Assembly (NCBI RefSeq): GCF_025993685.1
Contig: NZ_DAJPEN010000001.1
Location: forward strand, 1,550,001-1,614,000
Direction: 5' to 3'
DNA length: 64,000 nucleotides
From: Bacteroides mediterraneensis
GTDB lineage: Bacteria > Bacteroidota > Bacteroidia > Bacteroidales > Bacteroidaceae
Under the pieces are notes generated by a model. That model ran no database searches. It saw only the letters and a list, made by a program, of their open reading frames with translations, and was not told where the DNA came from. This document shows, piece after piece, positions 17,673 to 26,375 of the stretch (position 1 is the stretch's first letter; each line of letters starts with the position of its first letter). A program made the position numbers and the translations under genes.

Positions 17673-19973
17673 TCATCTAAATACATAGACTTTCGCATTA
17701 TGAACTAAACGCTCAATATATTCCATTGCCTCATATGGGCTTAACCCCTTATTAAAAACAAGCATACAGTAAATGTGGCAATATTCATTATAGATATTAG
17801 TAGCAAAGATACCAGCATCATCAGTACCTACAACTATTGATGGTATCATTATTCCTTCTTTGCTCCACTTATACCAATTATAAAGATGATAAGTGGAGAA
17901 ATCATGATGATGACCTATGATGACATTGCTTGTCGGCAATGTCTCAATGACAATTTGTTTTTGATGCATCATTTTTAATATGATTTTTTGCAAACAGTCT
18001 AGTTCTTTTTCTCCAAAAATCTCGTAAGCATCAACAATACATATTTCTTTTCCCTTTTTTCGTCCTTCTTCTGAATGATAATAGAGACAAATTTGTTCGG
18101 AAGAACTTGGATTCTCACAGTTTAATAATATTGGGTTTTCCTTTCTTAAACTCCAAGCTGCTATTAATTCACTTACACTGTATTTGCTTGGATAAATCTT
18201 AGACGACAATTCTTCAATTCGTAGGGCTATCTTGGGAAGTAAAGGTAGTAAGTCATTTTCTTTCATTACAGCAATCAGATGATAAGCAAAAACAAGATCA
18301 TCCAAATAATCTTCAATATGCATCCATATACGGTCGCCTATATTTTGTTTCCAGACTCTCACATCTACTCCGGCTGCTGTCGCATGACCTATTCTGTCCC
18401 CAGCCTGTAACCCTAGAAATTCTATGGCCTCGTATATAGCCCTTAGTCCACTCAATATGTGAAAGAAATCTTCTCCTGCATGATAAGTAAAATGTCGTAT
18501 ACCATTTTTTCTTAGCCTGCGGAATGATGGCGCAAATACTTCTGGAGGAGTATCAAACTCACTGGCAGCTGCATCAGCACCTGTTACAAATTTCGTGTAA
18601 GAACTATTTGTATTCATCAGAGCGATTAGTGCTTCAGTTCGCTTGTCAAGATCTTTGCGTAATTCTGAAAATCTAATATTACCTTTAGATTGTTCACTTT
18701 TTTTTATAAAATGTGCAATTAACGATAATGAAGTAGTATGGGAGATTCCAACAGTATTTTGACTTTGCCTTAAACGATTATGACCTTCTACTATTTTATT
18801 AATAATAGCGATATTATCATTTATAGTAGTCTTAGGAGAGAATCGGCCTTCAATATGACGGACGTTTTGCAAATCATTTCCTGCTAGTTGCAGAAAGCGT
18901 TGAGGATAAGTCTGTTCACTGAATTCTCTGAAATTGTTAGAGGTGTATTTTTGGAATTGCTCAAAACCAAACGCATCAGTTTGCTGTACCAATAACTTGT
19001 TACAAACACCTAATATGAGTAAATAGTAATGAAACAATCCGGCAACAGCCTTATCGTGTGAGTGCATGGCTAGGTAATCTAAGATCTTTATATAGAGTAG
19101 TCCTTCTAGTATCAATGGAGAAGCATTATTCCCTAAAATTGATTTTATGGGATGTTCTTTATAGGTATCTCTCATTCCAACAAGTTTAGATAGAAGATTG
19201 TCAAAAGATTCAGAATTAAAAATATCCTTTCCATTTGTTACCTTTTGGAATAGCCATTCTCTAATCCTACCTGCTATATTAAAAAGATGATAGAATTCAA
19301 TCGGGGTGGATATATCTGTCAATTGTTCAATTTGTTCTTTCACCTTGTCATTGCGATAAGCCTTATTTATATCTTGATATACTACTTCAGGATAGCGTAA
19401 AAAGTCATGCCATGCCAAATCTGTTTCTACAGCACCATTCAGATGGATATGCAAATCATCAAAACCGTGATTTTCTTTTCTCAACGTTTCCATTTCTGGA
19501 AGATATGCAGAAGGTATTGCCGTATTCTTAACAGAGGGTAATAAATAGCGATACGCAAAGTTTATAGCATCATCATCAATGGGTTCTGATTCTTTCCAAA
19601 TTTTCATCGTTACTAATAACAATGGAGGAATTTGTGGTAAAAGTAACTGCCATTCGTTCATTTGTTCTCCTTTAACAAATATCTGTCTTTCTCTTATCTC
19701 AAGATACTCGTCAGCTAGTTTAGGAAGCCCTATCGTGAATAGTTCGCTCAATTCATCAATATCCAAAAACGAAAATTCTGTTCCCAAACGATAGTAGTGA
19801 TCTGGAACAGAATATCCACGTTCTCGTACCTTCAACAGTATAGAACGTTTTACATCCTTCAGACTAACTGTAGTCTGTTTTTTATAGTATTTTTTCAGTG
19901 AACTGTTGTCTGACAACAGATACCGGAGATAAGAATTACTTTTCATATCATACGTTATTCTGCTCATTTTCAA
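17673..19973 (-). CDS. rdrB: RADAR adenosine-deaminase-like subunit RdrB
   Basis: This is a 766-residue adenosine-deaminase superfamily enzyme, far longer than housekeeping Ada. Metal and catalytic motifs are present: His175 and His177 in DDLHIHLNGA, HAGE at 498-501 (catalytic Glu501), RIGH at 527-530, and GTDDAGIF with the Asp718/Asp719 pair; ETLPTSN precedes it. Large insertions separate these motifs, as in RADAR RdrB. RADAR is a two-gene phage defence in which RdrA (ATPase) and RdrB assemble into a large complex that deaminates adenosine in nucleotides and/or RNA to inosine upon infection. The start overlaps the end of rdrA by 26 bp, so the pair is translationally coupled. No accessory rdrC/rdrD-type gene lies on this strand. 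Confidence 0.9.
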   Translation of the reverse strand: MKMSRITYDMKSNSYLRYLLSDNSSLKKYYKKQTTVSLKDVKRSILLKVRERGYSVPDHYYRLGTEFSFLDIDELSELFTIGLPKLADEYLEIRERQIFVKGEQMNEWQLLLPQIPPLLLVTMKIWKESEPIDDDAINFAYRYLLPSVKNTAIPSAYLPEMETLRKENHGFDDLHIHLNGAVETDLAWHDFLRYPEVVYQDINKAYRNDKVKEQIEQLTDISTPIEFYHLFNIAGRIREWLFQKVTNGKDIFNSESFDNLLSKLVGMRDTYKEHPIKSILGNNASPLILEGLLYIKILDYLAMHSHDKAVAGLFHYYLLILGVCNKLLVQQTDAFGFEQFQKYTSNNFREFSEQTYPQRFLQLAGNDLQNVRHIEGRFSPKTTINDNIAIINKIVEGHNRLRQSQNTVGISHTTSLSLIAHFIKKSEQSKGNIRFSELRKDLDKRTEALIALMNTNSSYTKFVTGADAAASEFDTPPEVFAPSFRRLRKNGIRHFTYHAGEDFFHILSGLRAIYEAIEFLGLQAGDRIGHATAAGVDVRVWKQNIGDRIWMHIEDYLDDLVFAYHLIAVMKENDLLPLLPKIALRIEELSSKIYPSKYSVSELIAAWSLRKENPILLNCENPSSSEQICLYYHSEEGRKKGKEICIVDAYEIFGEKELDCLQKIILKMMHQKQIVIETLPTSNVIIGHHHDFSTYHLYNWYKWSKEGIMIPSIVVGTDDAGIFATNIYNEYCHIYCMLVFNKGLSPYEAMEYIERLVHNAKVYVFR

Positions 19974-22551
19974 TACCTGGAGCCATAGCTTCTGTTGCTT
20001 CTATTTTGCGTTGATAGTTTTCTTTGAACGACTCTACGGAACTTTTATATACGTTGCTGAAAAGATCTGTAGAATTAATAAAATCGATGGCTTTGTTAAT
20101 ATCCCCTTCATTAATAATCTTTTCCTGTATAATATTGTCATTTATTTCATTATCCAACAGAATCTTTACTGTTTTTATCCATCCTTCCTTCTTTTCACCT
20201 GAAAATGACGGTTTTTCGTCAATATCGTCTTTAGTATTTATGCAGCATAATAATTCATAAACAGAATATGACTCTCTGGCAGTTGTTTTGAGTTCATCAA
20301 TTATAAATTCTTGTAATTTGTCATAAGTCTCTTTATCAAGGAAACAATTCATCATAGGACAAGATATCATCCATTTAGTAAAGGTTAATTTGTTCATAAT
20401 ATCTGTCTTCCCTAAATTGTCCTTAAAATATCTTGTGTCTGTTCTCAAATTGCTATTATTAATTTCACCTTGTTCTTGAGCGGAGTTCTTTACTCTTGAT
20501 TCCTCAATCAAACAAGCATTAAAAAAGTTTGCCACCATGATATTCATCATCTGACCGACTGAGCTGATTATAACATTTGATAAAGAGGTGTATAGACGTG
20601 TAATGATTCTACCTAATGCGTATGGAGGAAGCATGTAATCATGATAGGCTTCTTTCCATTTATACATCAATTCTGCTAACTGAAAAATCCCGTCTTGATT
20701 GGTTTCTACACCGAAATTATTACCATCTATTATTTCATCTAGTCCGTAGTAAATCTCATCTTGTGGCATTTGATAACTACGGAATAGTTTTAGATCATTG
20801 ATACATCCTATCATTTCATCTTTATCTATGCATCTTAGTATATCACCAACCACAGCCAGCAGAGCCGCTAATGAATAATAGCTTTTGCTCTCATTGTTTT
20901 TGCTTTGCGTGATACGTATGAAGGGAAACATGGCCATCAATCTGACAAGAGGGCGTTCTTCTTTCTTTAGCACATTATCTAAAGCATTCATCTGCGTTTC
21001 TTTTGCTTTTTTTGCTTTTTCTCCCATAGCAAACAAGGATATATGTTCTTTCATGCTTCCCAATCCATTACCTGCCACGTATGCCATAGTCAAGCCTATG
21101 TTGTTTTTCAATGACATCAACTGATTCCAACCTGAATATTTGCAAATTTTTATCGCTAAGTCGTTACTTTCAAAAGGTAAAACGACATTTCTGATGTATC
21201 CAATTCGCAACATATAGTCAAATATAAGGAATGGATTTTTTCTCAAATACCAACACTCTAGCAAGGTTATAGCCGTGAAATTACTATTAATATCTTTATC
21301 CGGTAATGTAGGCAGCAACAAATAACAATCCGGTAGATTTGCATTTTCATTCAAATACTCTAATAGTGCGATATTCACCATTTGTATGTTCGTATTCAAT
21401 GCTTCGATATCAATGCCATGAGCATAGAGTCTGGATCTGAATACATCTAATGGTGGATTTTTTTTCTTTTCCATACAAGCATCTTTTAGAAAATGAATCT
21501 GCGAACGCAAGGACATAGATAACAGAAAATCTTTGAATGTATTTTTAGAAGGCATGTCAATAATTCCTAAATCATTCAGAATATTCAGGTATTGCTGACT
21601 CAGTTCAGTAACAACCTTTTCCGTCTTTACGTTTACAGTGATTTCGGAATTTTGTAGAAGTTGACCCAAAGAAAGCAGATTTATTCTGTTGGAGGGATTT
21701 AGTAGTTTTAGCATATATTGACTTTCCAATTCATTGGCCATTAGTTCACGGTGAGTACCATCAGGCATTTTCAAATTCTTGCATAATTCATACCGTACCA
21801 ATGAACCATAAAGCTTGATGTTGCCGCTAACAATAGAGATAATCCGAGTGTCTGATAGATATCTCCTCAATGCTTCAAGCACATTCCATCCCTGTTCTAC
21901 ATCTACATCAATATCATCAAATGCCAAAATGAATGCTTTCTTGTCAAGAATATTCAATGCCATTCTTGTCATTTTTCTCAAATTAGCCTCAAACTCATTC
22001 GCATCGTTTACTTTAGTCAATCCCGTATGCATTACGTATGCTTCATCCTGCCATAATGAATTATTATAGTCATTACCAACATTGTCAATAGCGAATATTC
22101 CCCTTGAGATCTGGGTCATAACCTTGTCCCATGCTCTTTTTAGTTCGTATGTATCTGTGGTTGAACATTCTTTTAAACGTAGGACTGCTTCCACTTTCTG
22201 CTGTATCATAGAAATGACACAAAGAATAATAGGCTTCTTATGTTCCACTAACGTAGGATCAATCATCCTCAACACTTCCACATCATCTTTAAGTTCATTC
22301 TTACATTGGTTTAGAAGACTTATCATAAAAGACGTCTTACCCGAGCCTCTGTCACCAAAAATTCCGATTGTACGATATAGATGGGTCAAGAAAACATTCT
22401 GATCTTCTTGCATATCAGTCTGTTGCAGTTGATTACGGATAATGCTTATTGTCTTATCCAAATCCTCTTTGTGTATCTGTTGTTCACTTTCGAAACCATG
22501 AGCATATAGACTATTATTTAAATCTATAACGATTTTTCTTTTATCGGCCAT
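19948..22551 (-). CDS. rdrA: RADAR ATPase subunit RdrA
   Basis: This is an 867-residue P-loop ATPase with Walker A GDRGSGKT at 66-73 and Walker B ILAFDDIDVD at about 208-217. A sensor-like stretch follows (EALRRYLSDTRIISIVSGN), and then a long helical C-terminal region without recognised domains. Size, architecture and its position immediately before a giant adenosine deaminase identify it as RdrA of RADAR. In that system the ATPase forms rings that recruit RdrB and are needed for anti-phage activity. It is the first gene of a minus-strand two-gene operon with its own promoter. The divergent upstream region carries no partner gene on this strand. Confidence 0.9.
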   Translation of the reverse strand: MADKRKIVIDLNNSLYAHGFESEQQIHKEDLDKTISIIRNQLQQTDMQEDQNVFLTHLYRTIGIFGDRGSGKTSFMISLLNQCKNELKDDVEVLRMIDPTLVEHKKPIILCVISMIQQKVEAVLRLKECSTTDTYELKRAWDKVMTQISRGIFAIDNVGNDYNNSLWQDEAYVMHTGLTKVNDANEFEANLRKMTRMALNILDKKAFILAFDDIDVDVEQGWNVLEALRRYLSDTRIISIVSGNIKLYGSLVRYELCKNLKMPDGTHRELMANELESQYMLKLLNPSNRINLLSLGQLLQNSEITVNVKTEKVVTELSQQYLNILNDLGIIDMPSKNTFKDFLLSMSLRSQIHFLKDACMEKKKNPPLDVFRSRLYAHGIDIEALNTNIQMVNIALLEYLNENANLPDCYLLLPTLPDKDINSNFTAITLLECWYLRKNPFLIFDYMLRIGYIRNVVLPFESNDLAIKICKYSGWNQLMSLKNNIGLTMAYVAGNGLGSMKEHISLFAMGEKAKKAKETQMNALDNVLKKEERPLVRLMAMFPFIRITQSKNNESKSYYSLAALLAVVGDILRCIDKDEMIGCINDLKLFRSYQMPQDEIYYGLDEIIDGNNFGVETNQDGIFQLAELMYKWKEAYHDYMLPPYALGRIITRLYTSLSNVIISSVGQMMNIMVANFFNACLIEESRVKNSAQEQGEINNSNLRTDTRYFKDNLGKTDIMNKLTFTKWMISCPMMNCFLDKETYDKLQEFIIDELKTTARESYSVYELLCCINTKDDIDEKPSFSGEKKEGWIKTVKILLDNEINDNIIQEKIINEGDINKAIDFINSTDLFSNVYKSSVESFKENYQRKIEATEAMAPGIENEQNNV

Positions 22552-22701
22552 ATCATTATATATTATTAATCAGTAGACTTATATTTTCTTTATTAGGACA
22601 AACAATTGAATGATAACAGTTTATTCAATATTTGCATAATATATCATGAAATATACTTGTTTTAAGCTAATTAAAGCTATGCAAGCAACTCCAATTAATA
22701 A

Positions 22702-22735
22702 CAAATATACGAATAATACATTATAATTTTACAAA
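22702..22735 (-). promoter_or_regulatory. Candidate promoter for rdrA-rdrB
   Basis: On the minus strand TATATTTG (22702-22709) matches the Bacteroides -7 box, with a TTTG 22 bp upstream at 22732-22735. This would leave a leader of about 145 bases before the rdrA start codon. Confidence 0.55.
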
Positions 22736-23055
22736 ATATTGCCACATATAATGTTATAAAATCCATATATATCGTTTTACTGAACAAGGAGGAAGATAAA
22801 ATCAATTTTCCCCTTTATTTTATTTAGTCTTACTTTATTTAATGTATGTTAATATGTAGGTAAAATAAAGTTACTTTGACCAGATATTACCGTGTGAAAA
22901 GACAACCTTAATTATCAAGGTTGCATTGTATCCTGAAATTAGTACTAAGTGGAGATGCTATAAGTTCTCACAGTACACGGCTAAGCGTACAAAAGGTATA
23001 TGTGTATGCATTGTGGACCCTGTTATTTGCTTCATATAGGCTTTTCTCTAAAAAA
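22736..23055. other. Intergenic region upstream of RADAR
   Basis: There is no credible gene here. A 6-bp hairpin (AACCTT, 7-base loop, AAGGTT) lies near 22904-22922 without a T-tract, and a GC-richer segment (about 22940-23000) looks structured. Nothing could be assigned a function. Confidence 0.4.
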
Positions 23056-23087
23056 ATTGCTGTTTCTCAAGAAAATACGTAATTTTG
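23056..23087 (+). promoter_or_regulatory. Promoter of the small orphan gene
   Basis: ATTG at 23056-23059, a 20-bp spacer and TAATTTTG at 23080-23087 fit the Bacteroides consensus (TTTG/TANNTTTG). It lies 33 bp before the ATG at 23121. Confidence 0.6.
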
Positions 23088-23120
23088 CGCCGTCAATTGA
23101 ATAAAAATATAAAGTTTACA

Positions 23121-23279
23121 ATGCTGCAAAGAAGAATGAACAATTGGAACACCGTATCAGATCGAGGCATAAAATGCTTTGAGAGAATGGTGCATGTCCA
23201 TACTTTGGGCATTGGAGCATTCTATACTTTTGGAGACATTTTCCGACTAACGTTTGATAAACGATTGGGGATACGATGA
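23121..23279 (+). CDS. Small orphan protein of 52 residues
   Basis: A short frame starts at ATG 23121 (MLQRRMNNWNTVSDRGIK) and ends at TGA 23279. It contains a mixed hydrophobic-aromatic segment (HTLGIGAFYTFGDIF) and no motif I recognise. It has its own matched promoter immediately upstream and a strong terminator immediately downstream, so it is a self-contained transcription unit; whether the product is the peptide or the RNA itself is open. It stands between RADAR (divergent) and two phosphoesterase genes. Only the surrounding signals support it. Confidence 0.4.
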   Translation: MLQRRMNNWNTVSDRGIKCFERMVHVHTLGIGAFYTFGDIFRLTFDKRLGIR

Positions 23280-23307
23280 GGCTGGTATCCCGTTGAAATG
23301 ATAAATG

Positions 23308-23349
23308 AAAACCGTCGGAAAGTCCTTACCAAACTTTTCGACGGTTTTT
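23308..23349 (+). terminator. Strong intrinsic terminator
   Basis: A 16-bp stem (AAAACCGTCGGAAAGT paired with ACTTTTCGACGGTTTT, one G-U pair) is followed by T residues. It ends the small transcription unit at 23.1-23.3 kb. Confidence 0.85.
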
Positions 23350-23447
23350 ATTATGTGCCTGCTGGTGACGTTCGCACGATGCGCTCTTCTCGTCAATTCC
23401 GTCCACAGGCAGAATTATAACGTATTATTAACCGCGCAGTGATGCGC

Positions 23448-24050
23448 ATGAATAAAAAGATTATGAATTATAAATTTGACGGAAACAGGGTGTTCTTTAC
23501 ATCCGACACTCACTTCAACCACACCAATATCATCAGGTTCTGCAATAGGCCTTTCAAGGATGTATCGCACATGAATGAAACGATGATTTCCAACTGGAAC
23601 CGCGTGGTCGGCCCGGAGGATATCGTGTTTCACTTGGGCGATTTCTGTCTGGGAGGTTCTGCCGAATGGATAAATGTACTGAACAGGCTAAACGGGAAAA
23701 TATACCTTATTTCCGGCAACCACGACATCAAGAACCTGAGGCAGAATTACACGAGATACTTCGAGCATATAGCAATGCAGATGTATATCGAGGTCGATAA
23801 ACAGAAGATTTATCTGAATCATTGTCCGTTCCTTTGCTATGGCGGCTCATACAATGGCACCTGGCAGCTTTTCGGACACGTGCATACCAGTAGGAACAAT
23901 ACCGGAAAGGATGCACCTCGGCTGAGTATGCTTCTTCCTACACAATATGATGTCGGAGTGGACAACAACGATTTCACTCCGGTCTCATTTGCGCAGGTGA
24001 AGGCAATCATCGGGAAACAGATTGAACAATCAAGGAAAGGAGAACAATAA
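23448..24050 (+). CDS. Calcineurin-like metallophosphoesterase
   Basis: This is a cytoplasmic metal-dependent phosphoesterase of about 200 residues. Its dimetal motifs are in order: FFTSDTHFNHTN (D-x-H), VFHLGDFCLGG (GD), LISGNHDIKN (GNHD), NHCPF and FGHVHTSRN (GHxH). Starts at 23439 (GTG), 23442, 23448 and 23463 are all possible; I took ATG 23448. The following phosphoesterase gene begins one base after its stop, so they are co-transcribed and probably act together, for example on related nucleotide or nucleic-acid substrates (inference). Substrate is unknown; similar proteins are often found on mobile elements. Confidence 0.85.
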   Translation: MNKKIMNYKFDGNRVFFTSDTHFNHTNIIRFCNRPFKDVSHMNETMISNWNRVVGPEDIVFHLGDFCLGGSAEWINVLNRLNGKIYLISGNHDIKNLRQNYTRYFEHIAMQMYIEVDKQKIYLNHCPFLCYGGSYNGTWQLFGHVHTSRNNTGKDAPRLSMLLPTQYDVGVDNNDFTPVSFAQVKAIIGKQIEQSRKGEQ

Positions 24051-24051
24051 G

Positions 24052-24822
24052 ATGAGAATACAATACATGAGTGATCTGCACCTAGAATTTCCGGAGAATA
24101 GCATGTTTCTGAAACAGAATGAGATACCAGTAACTGGTGAGATTCTGGTATTAGCCGGTGATATATTCTATCTGAAGGATAAGATTGCCCCACGGGCAAA
24201 GTTTTGGAAATGGGCATCTGAGAACTATAGGCAAGTCTTGATTGTTCCCGGTAACCATGAGTATTACAATTATTCGGATGTAATGGAGCGTGGCTTACAA
24301 TGGAAATGGATGTTACGTAAAAACGTGGGATATTATCAAAATCAGGTCGTAAGTATAGACGATACCGATTTTGTTTTAAGTACGCTATGGTCGCGAATCA
24401 ATCCGAGCGATGAGTATTTCGTGTGGAAAGGCATGAACGATTTCCGACAGATAAAATATAATGGGAAATTGCTCCAGACAGAAGAGTATAATGAGATGCA
24501 CGAAGTTTGTATCAGTTTTATCCGGAAAAGTATCATGGAAAGTAAGGCAAGGCATATTATTGTTGTAACACATCATTTGCCTACCTTTCAGGTTGTAGCA
24601 CCTTATCATAAAGGTTCTTTACTGAATAGTGCCTTTGCAAGTGAATATGGAAACTTGATCTGTGATAACCGGATTGATGCATGGATATATGGACATTCAC
24701 ATACAAATATTGACTCAGAGATTGGTGGTACTAAATTACTGTCCAATCAGATGGGATATATTTTCCAAAACGAGCATTTAGAGAATGGATTTGATTCTGG
24801 TAAATATATTGAAATAGGATGA
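24052..24822 (+). CDS. Metallophosphoesterase (calcineurin-like)
   Basis: A second phosphoesterase of 256 residues starts at ATG 24052 directly after the stop of the first. Motifs are IQYMSDLHLEF (D-x-H), LVLAGDIFYL (GD), LIVPGNHEYYN (GNHE), VVTHHLPTF (H) and WIYGHSHTNID (GHxH). It belongs to a different subfamily from its neighbour, the YfcE/Mre11-like UPF group with the MSDLHLE start. The pair forms a short operon closed by a perfect hairpin terminator. No further function can be assigned. Confidence 0.87.
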   Translation: MRIQYMSDLHLEFPENSMFLKQNEIPVTGEILVLAGDIFYLKDKIAPRAKFWKWASENYRQVLIVPGNHEYYNYSDVMERGLQWKWMLRKNVGYYQNQVVSIDDTDFVLSTLWSRINPSDEYFVWKGMNDFRQIKYNGKLLQTEEYNEMHEVCISFIRKSIMESKARHIIVVTHHLPTFQVVAPYHKGSLLNSAFASEYGNLICDNRIDAWIYGHSHTNIDSEIGGTKLLSNQMGYIFQNEHLENGFDSGKYIEIG

Positions 24823-24868
24823 AAATTTAACTACTAATCCATTCTTAAACTGTTTTCAGTAAAAAGTT

Positions 24869-24916
24869 AGGCTTTATATTTCATACTTTGATACATGAAA
24901 TATAAAGCCTATTTTG
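24869..24916 (+). terminator. Intrinsic terminator of the phosphoesterase pair
   Basis: A perfect 16-bp stem (AGGCTTTATATTTCAT / ATGAAATATAAAGCCT) with a 10-base loop is followed by ATTTTG, 46 bp after the stop. Confidence 0.8.
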
Positions 24917-25167
24917 TAAAGTATATTAAAGCTGAATGAGTAGGAGGGGTATATAAAGCTATTAGTAAATCTCTCCTAAAAGATTAGTTTTAAAGTATAA
25001 TAAGTAGTCATTATAGAAATGTAAACTTGATAATAGCCATGTTTTAAATAGTTTACACTTTCGGTTTACAACAAAAAATCGGGATGTTAATTATATACCT
25101 GATTGACAGCTGTATACAAAATGGTTTGATCTTCTTTATCTGTTTGGCATGTTATTCTCACTATTAT

Positions 25168-25179
25168 GAGTATATACTC
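25168..25179. promoter_or_regulatory. Perfect palindrome GAGTATATACTC upstream of the HTH gene
   Basis: This 12-bp perfect dyad lies 53 bp before the HTH gene and is a candidate operator for that or another regulator. The rest of the 24.9-25.2 kb gap shows no gene. Confidence 0.4.
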
Positions 25180-25231
25180 TTGAGTGCGCACAACGGGAGT
25201 ATCGATTTATTCACTTAATAACATTGGAATT

Positions 25232-25537
25232 ATGTCATACATAGATAATGAGATACTCGAAAGACTTATAGGAACCATGGTAGAGGGATTTGCCCGCATT
25301 GAAAAGAAATTGGACCAAATGAACCGTCTGAAAGAATGTATGAATGGGGATAAACTGCTTGATAATGTGGATCTGGCAGAACTCCTTGGTGTGTCACAAA
25401 GAACTTTGGCACGTTATAGGCAAGAGGGCAAGATTAAATATTACTCGGTGGAAAAGAACGGGAAATCATTCTATCTCGCCTCAGAGATACAGAGTTTCCT
25501 GCTCCAACGTGGTAAGAACGTAGTAAATAATAAGTAG
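25232..25537 (+). CDS. Excisionase-like helix-turn-helix protein
   Basis: A 101-residue DNA-binding protein. I chose ATG 25232 (MSYIDNEILERLIGTM). The N-terminal 45 residues look like a short coiled coil (RIEKKLDQMNRLKECM), followed by a MerR/excisionase-type winged HTH (LLDNVDLAELLGVSQRTLARYRQEGKIKYYSVEKNGKSFYLASEI). Such HTH_17 proteins are common on Bacteroidales conjugative elements. In CTnDOT the related Xis2c/Xis2d proteins drive excision and also activate transfer operons. That role here is inference from the family and location. It is convergent with the PRTRC operon and separated from it by a dyad. Confidence 0.8.
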   Translation: MSYIDNEILERLIGTMVEGFARIEKKLDQMNRLKECMNGDKLLDNVDLAELLGVSQRTLARYRQEGKIKYYSVEKNGKSFYLASEIQSFLLQRGKNVVNNK

Positions 25538-25547
25538 CAAATAGAAT

Positions 25548-25586
25548 AAGTGACCGTATTCTGATGGAAAGATGATACGGTCACTT
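25548..25586. terminator. Dyad between convergent genes
   Basis: AAGTGACCGTAT (25548-25559) and ATACGGTCACTT (25575-25586) form a perfect 12-bp inverted repeat with a 15-base loop, exactly between the HTH stop and the thiF-like stop. It lacks a clear T-tract but is well placed to end both convergent transcripts. Confidence 0.6.
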
Positions 25587-25592
25587 CCGTCA

Positions 25593-26375
25593 TTATACCG
25601 GAATTGCGGTCATTTTCAGTGTATCCAGATTGACATAGACACCGCGATACAGTGTCTTTCCTTCCTTGAACATTTTCCAGAGCAGATCACATCCGATATG
25701 TGCCAGTGTGGAGTTAATGAACAAATCCTGTTTTTCCAGGGCTTCCGCCAGTGAACAGCTCGGCCCCGATTCATTTTTCTTGATTTTTGCATAGTCCACT
25801 TCCTCGGTGATGACATTCATTTTAGGCATGGGAATGTATTCCTGTGAAGAAGGTTGGAGAACTTTCTCACGTACCGTCCCGATGATGACCTGTCCTTTTG
25901 TTTGGCTGTTCCCGAAATCCATCCAGTATATGGGAGCCGAATGGTCACTGAAGTTTTCTTTGCGGACTTTCTTCAGGAACTTCCAAAGCGTAAGACGTGA
26001 GCGTATATTGTCCGTACAGGTTATGATGATATTGGCTGTACTATTGTCAGAAAAGTTCCTGGTGGGGAAGCATTGCGGTTCGGCAGTCCATGCGTATCCG
26101 AAGAAACGGTTGATGCGTGTGACAAGTGATACGGCCTTGTTCAGTCCCAGTTCCGTCTCACTGAAAAGCTGACGTCCTATATTGGCCTGGCTTACTGTGT
26201 CGGGATCGAATACGGTGACATGCAGTCCGGGATGGCCTAATGCCTGAAGTGCCATGCTCATGCGTGCAAGATTGGTTATCACTTGTGAGCCGGTACCTCC
26301 TGCTCCGATGACGAATACCGTTACCGGATGACGCGGATTGAGCAGGTAGCGGTCGGTAAAATGTATCTTTTTCAT
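25593..26375 (-). CDS. PRTRC ThiF-family protein (E1-like activating enzyme)
   Basis: This is a 260-residue Rossmann-fold adenylating enzyme of the ThiF/E1 family. It has the nucleotide-binding loop VFVIGAGGTGSQ (24-30), the strand VTVFDPDTVSQANIGRQ with Asp57/Asp59 and Arg68, and ITCTDNIRSR with Cys120. A second conserved Cys207 lies in GPSCSLAEAL and is a candidate for the thioester cysteine. It is the last gene of a minus-strand operon. Its start overlaps the stop of the E2-like PRTRC protein B gene by 4 bp. In E1 enzymes this domain adenylates the C-terminal glycine of a ubiquitin-like protein; the 73-residue protein three genes upstream is the obvious substrate (inference). Confidence 0.88.
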   Translation of the reverse strand: MKKIHFTDRYLLNPRHPVTVFVIGAGGTGSQVITNLARMSMALQALGHPGLHVTVFDPDTVSQANIGRQLFSETELGLNKAVSLVTRINRFFGYAWTAEPQCFPTRNFSDNSTANIIITCTDNIRSRLTLWKFLKKVRKENFSDHSAPIYWMDFGNSQTKGQVIIGTVREKVLQPSSQEYIPMPKMNVITEEVDYAKIKKNESGPSCSLAEALEKQDLFINSTLAHIGCDLLWKMFKEGKTLYRGVYVNLDTLKMTAIPV

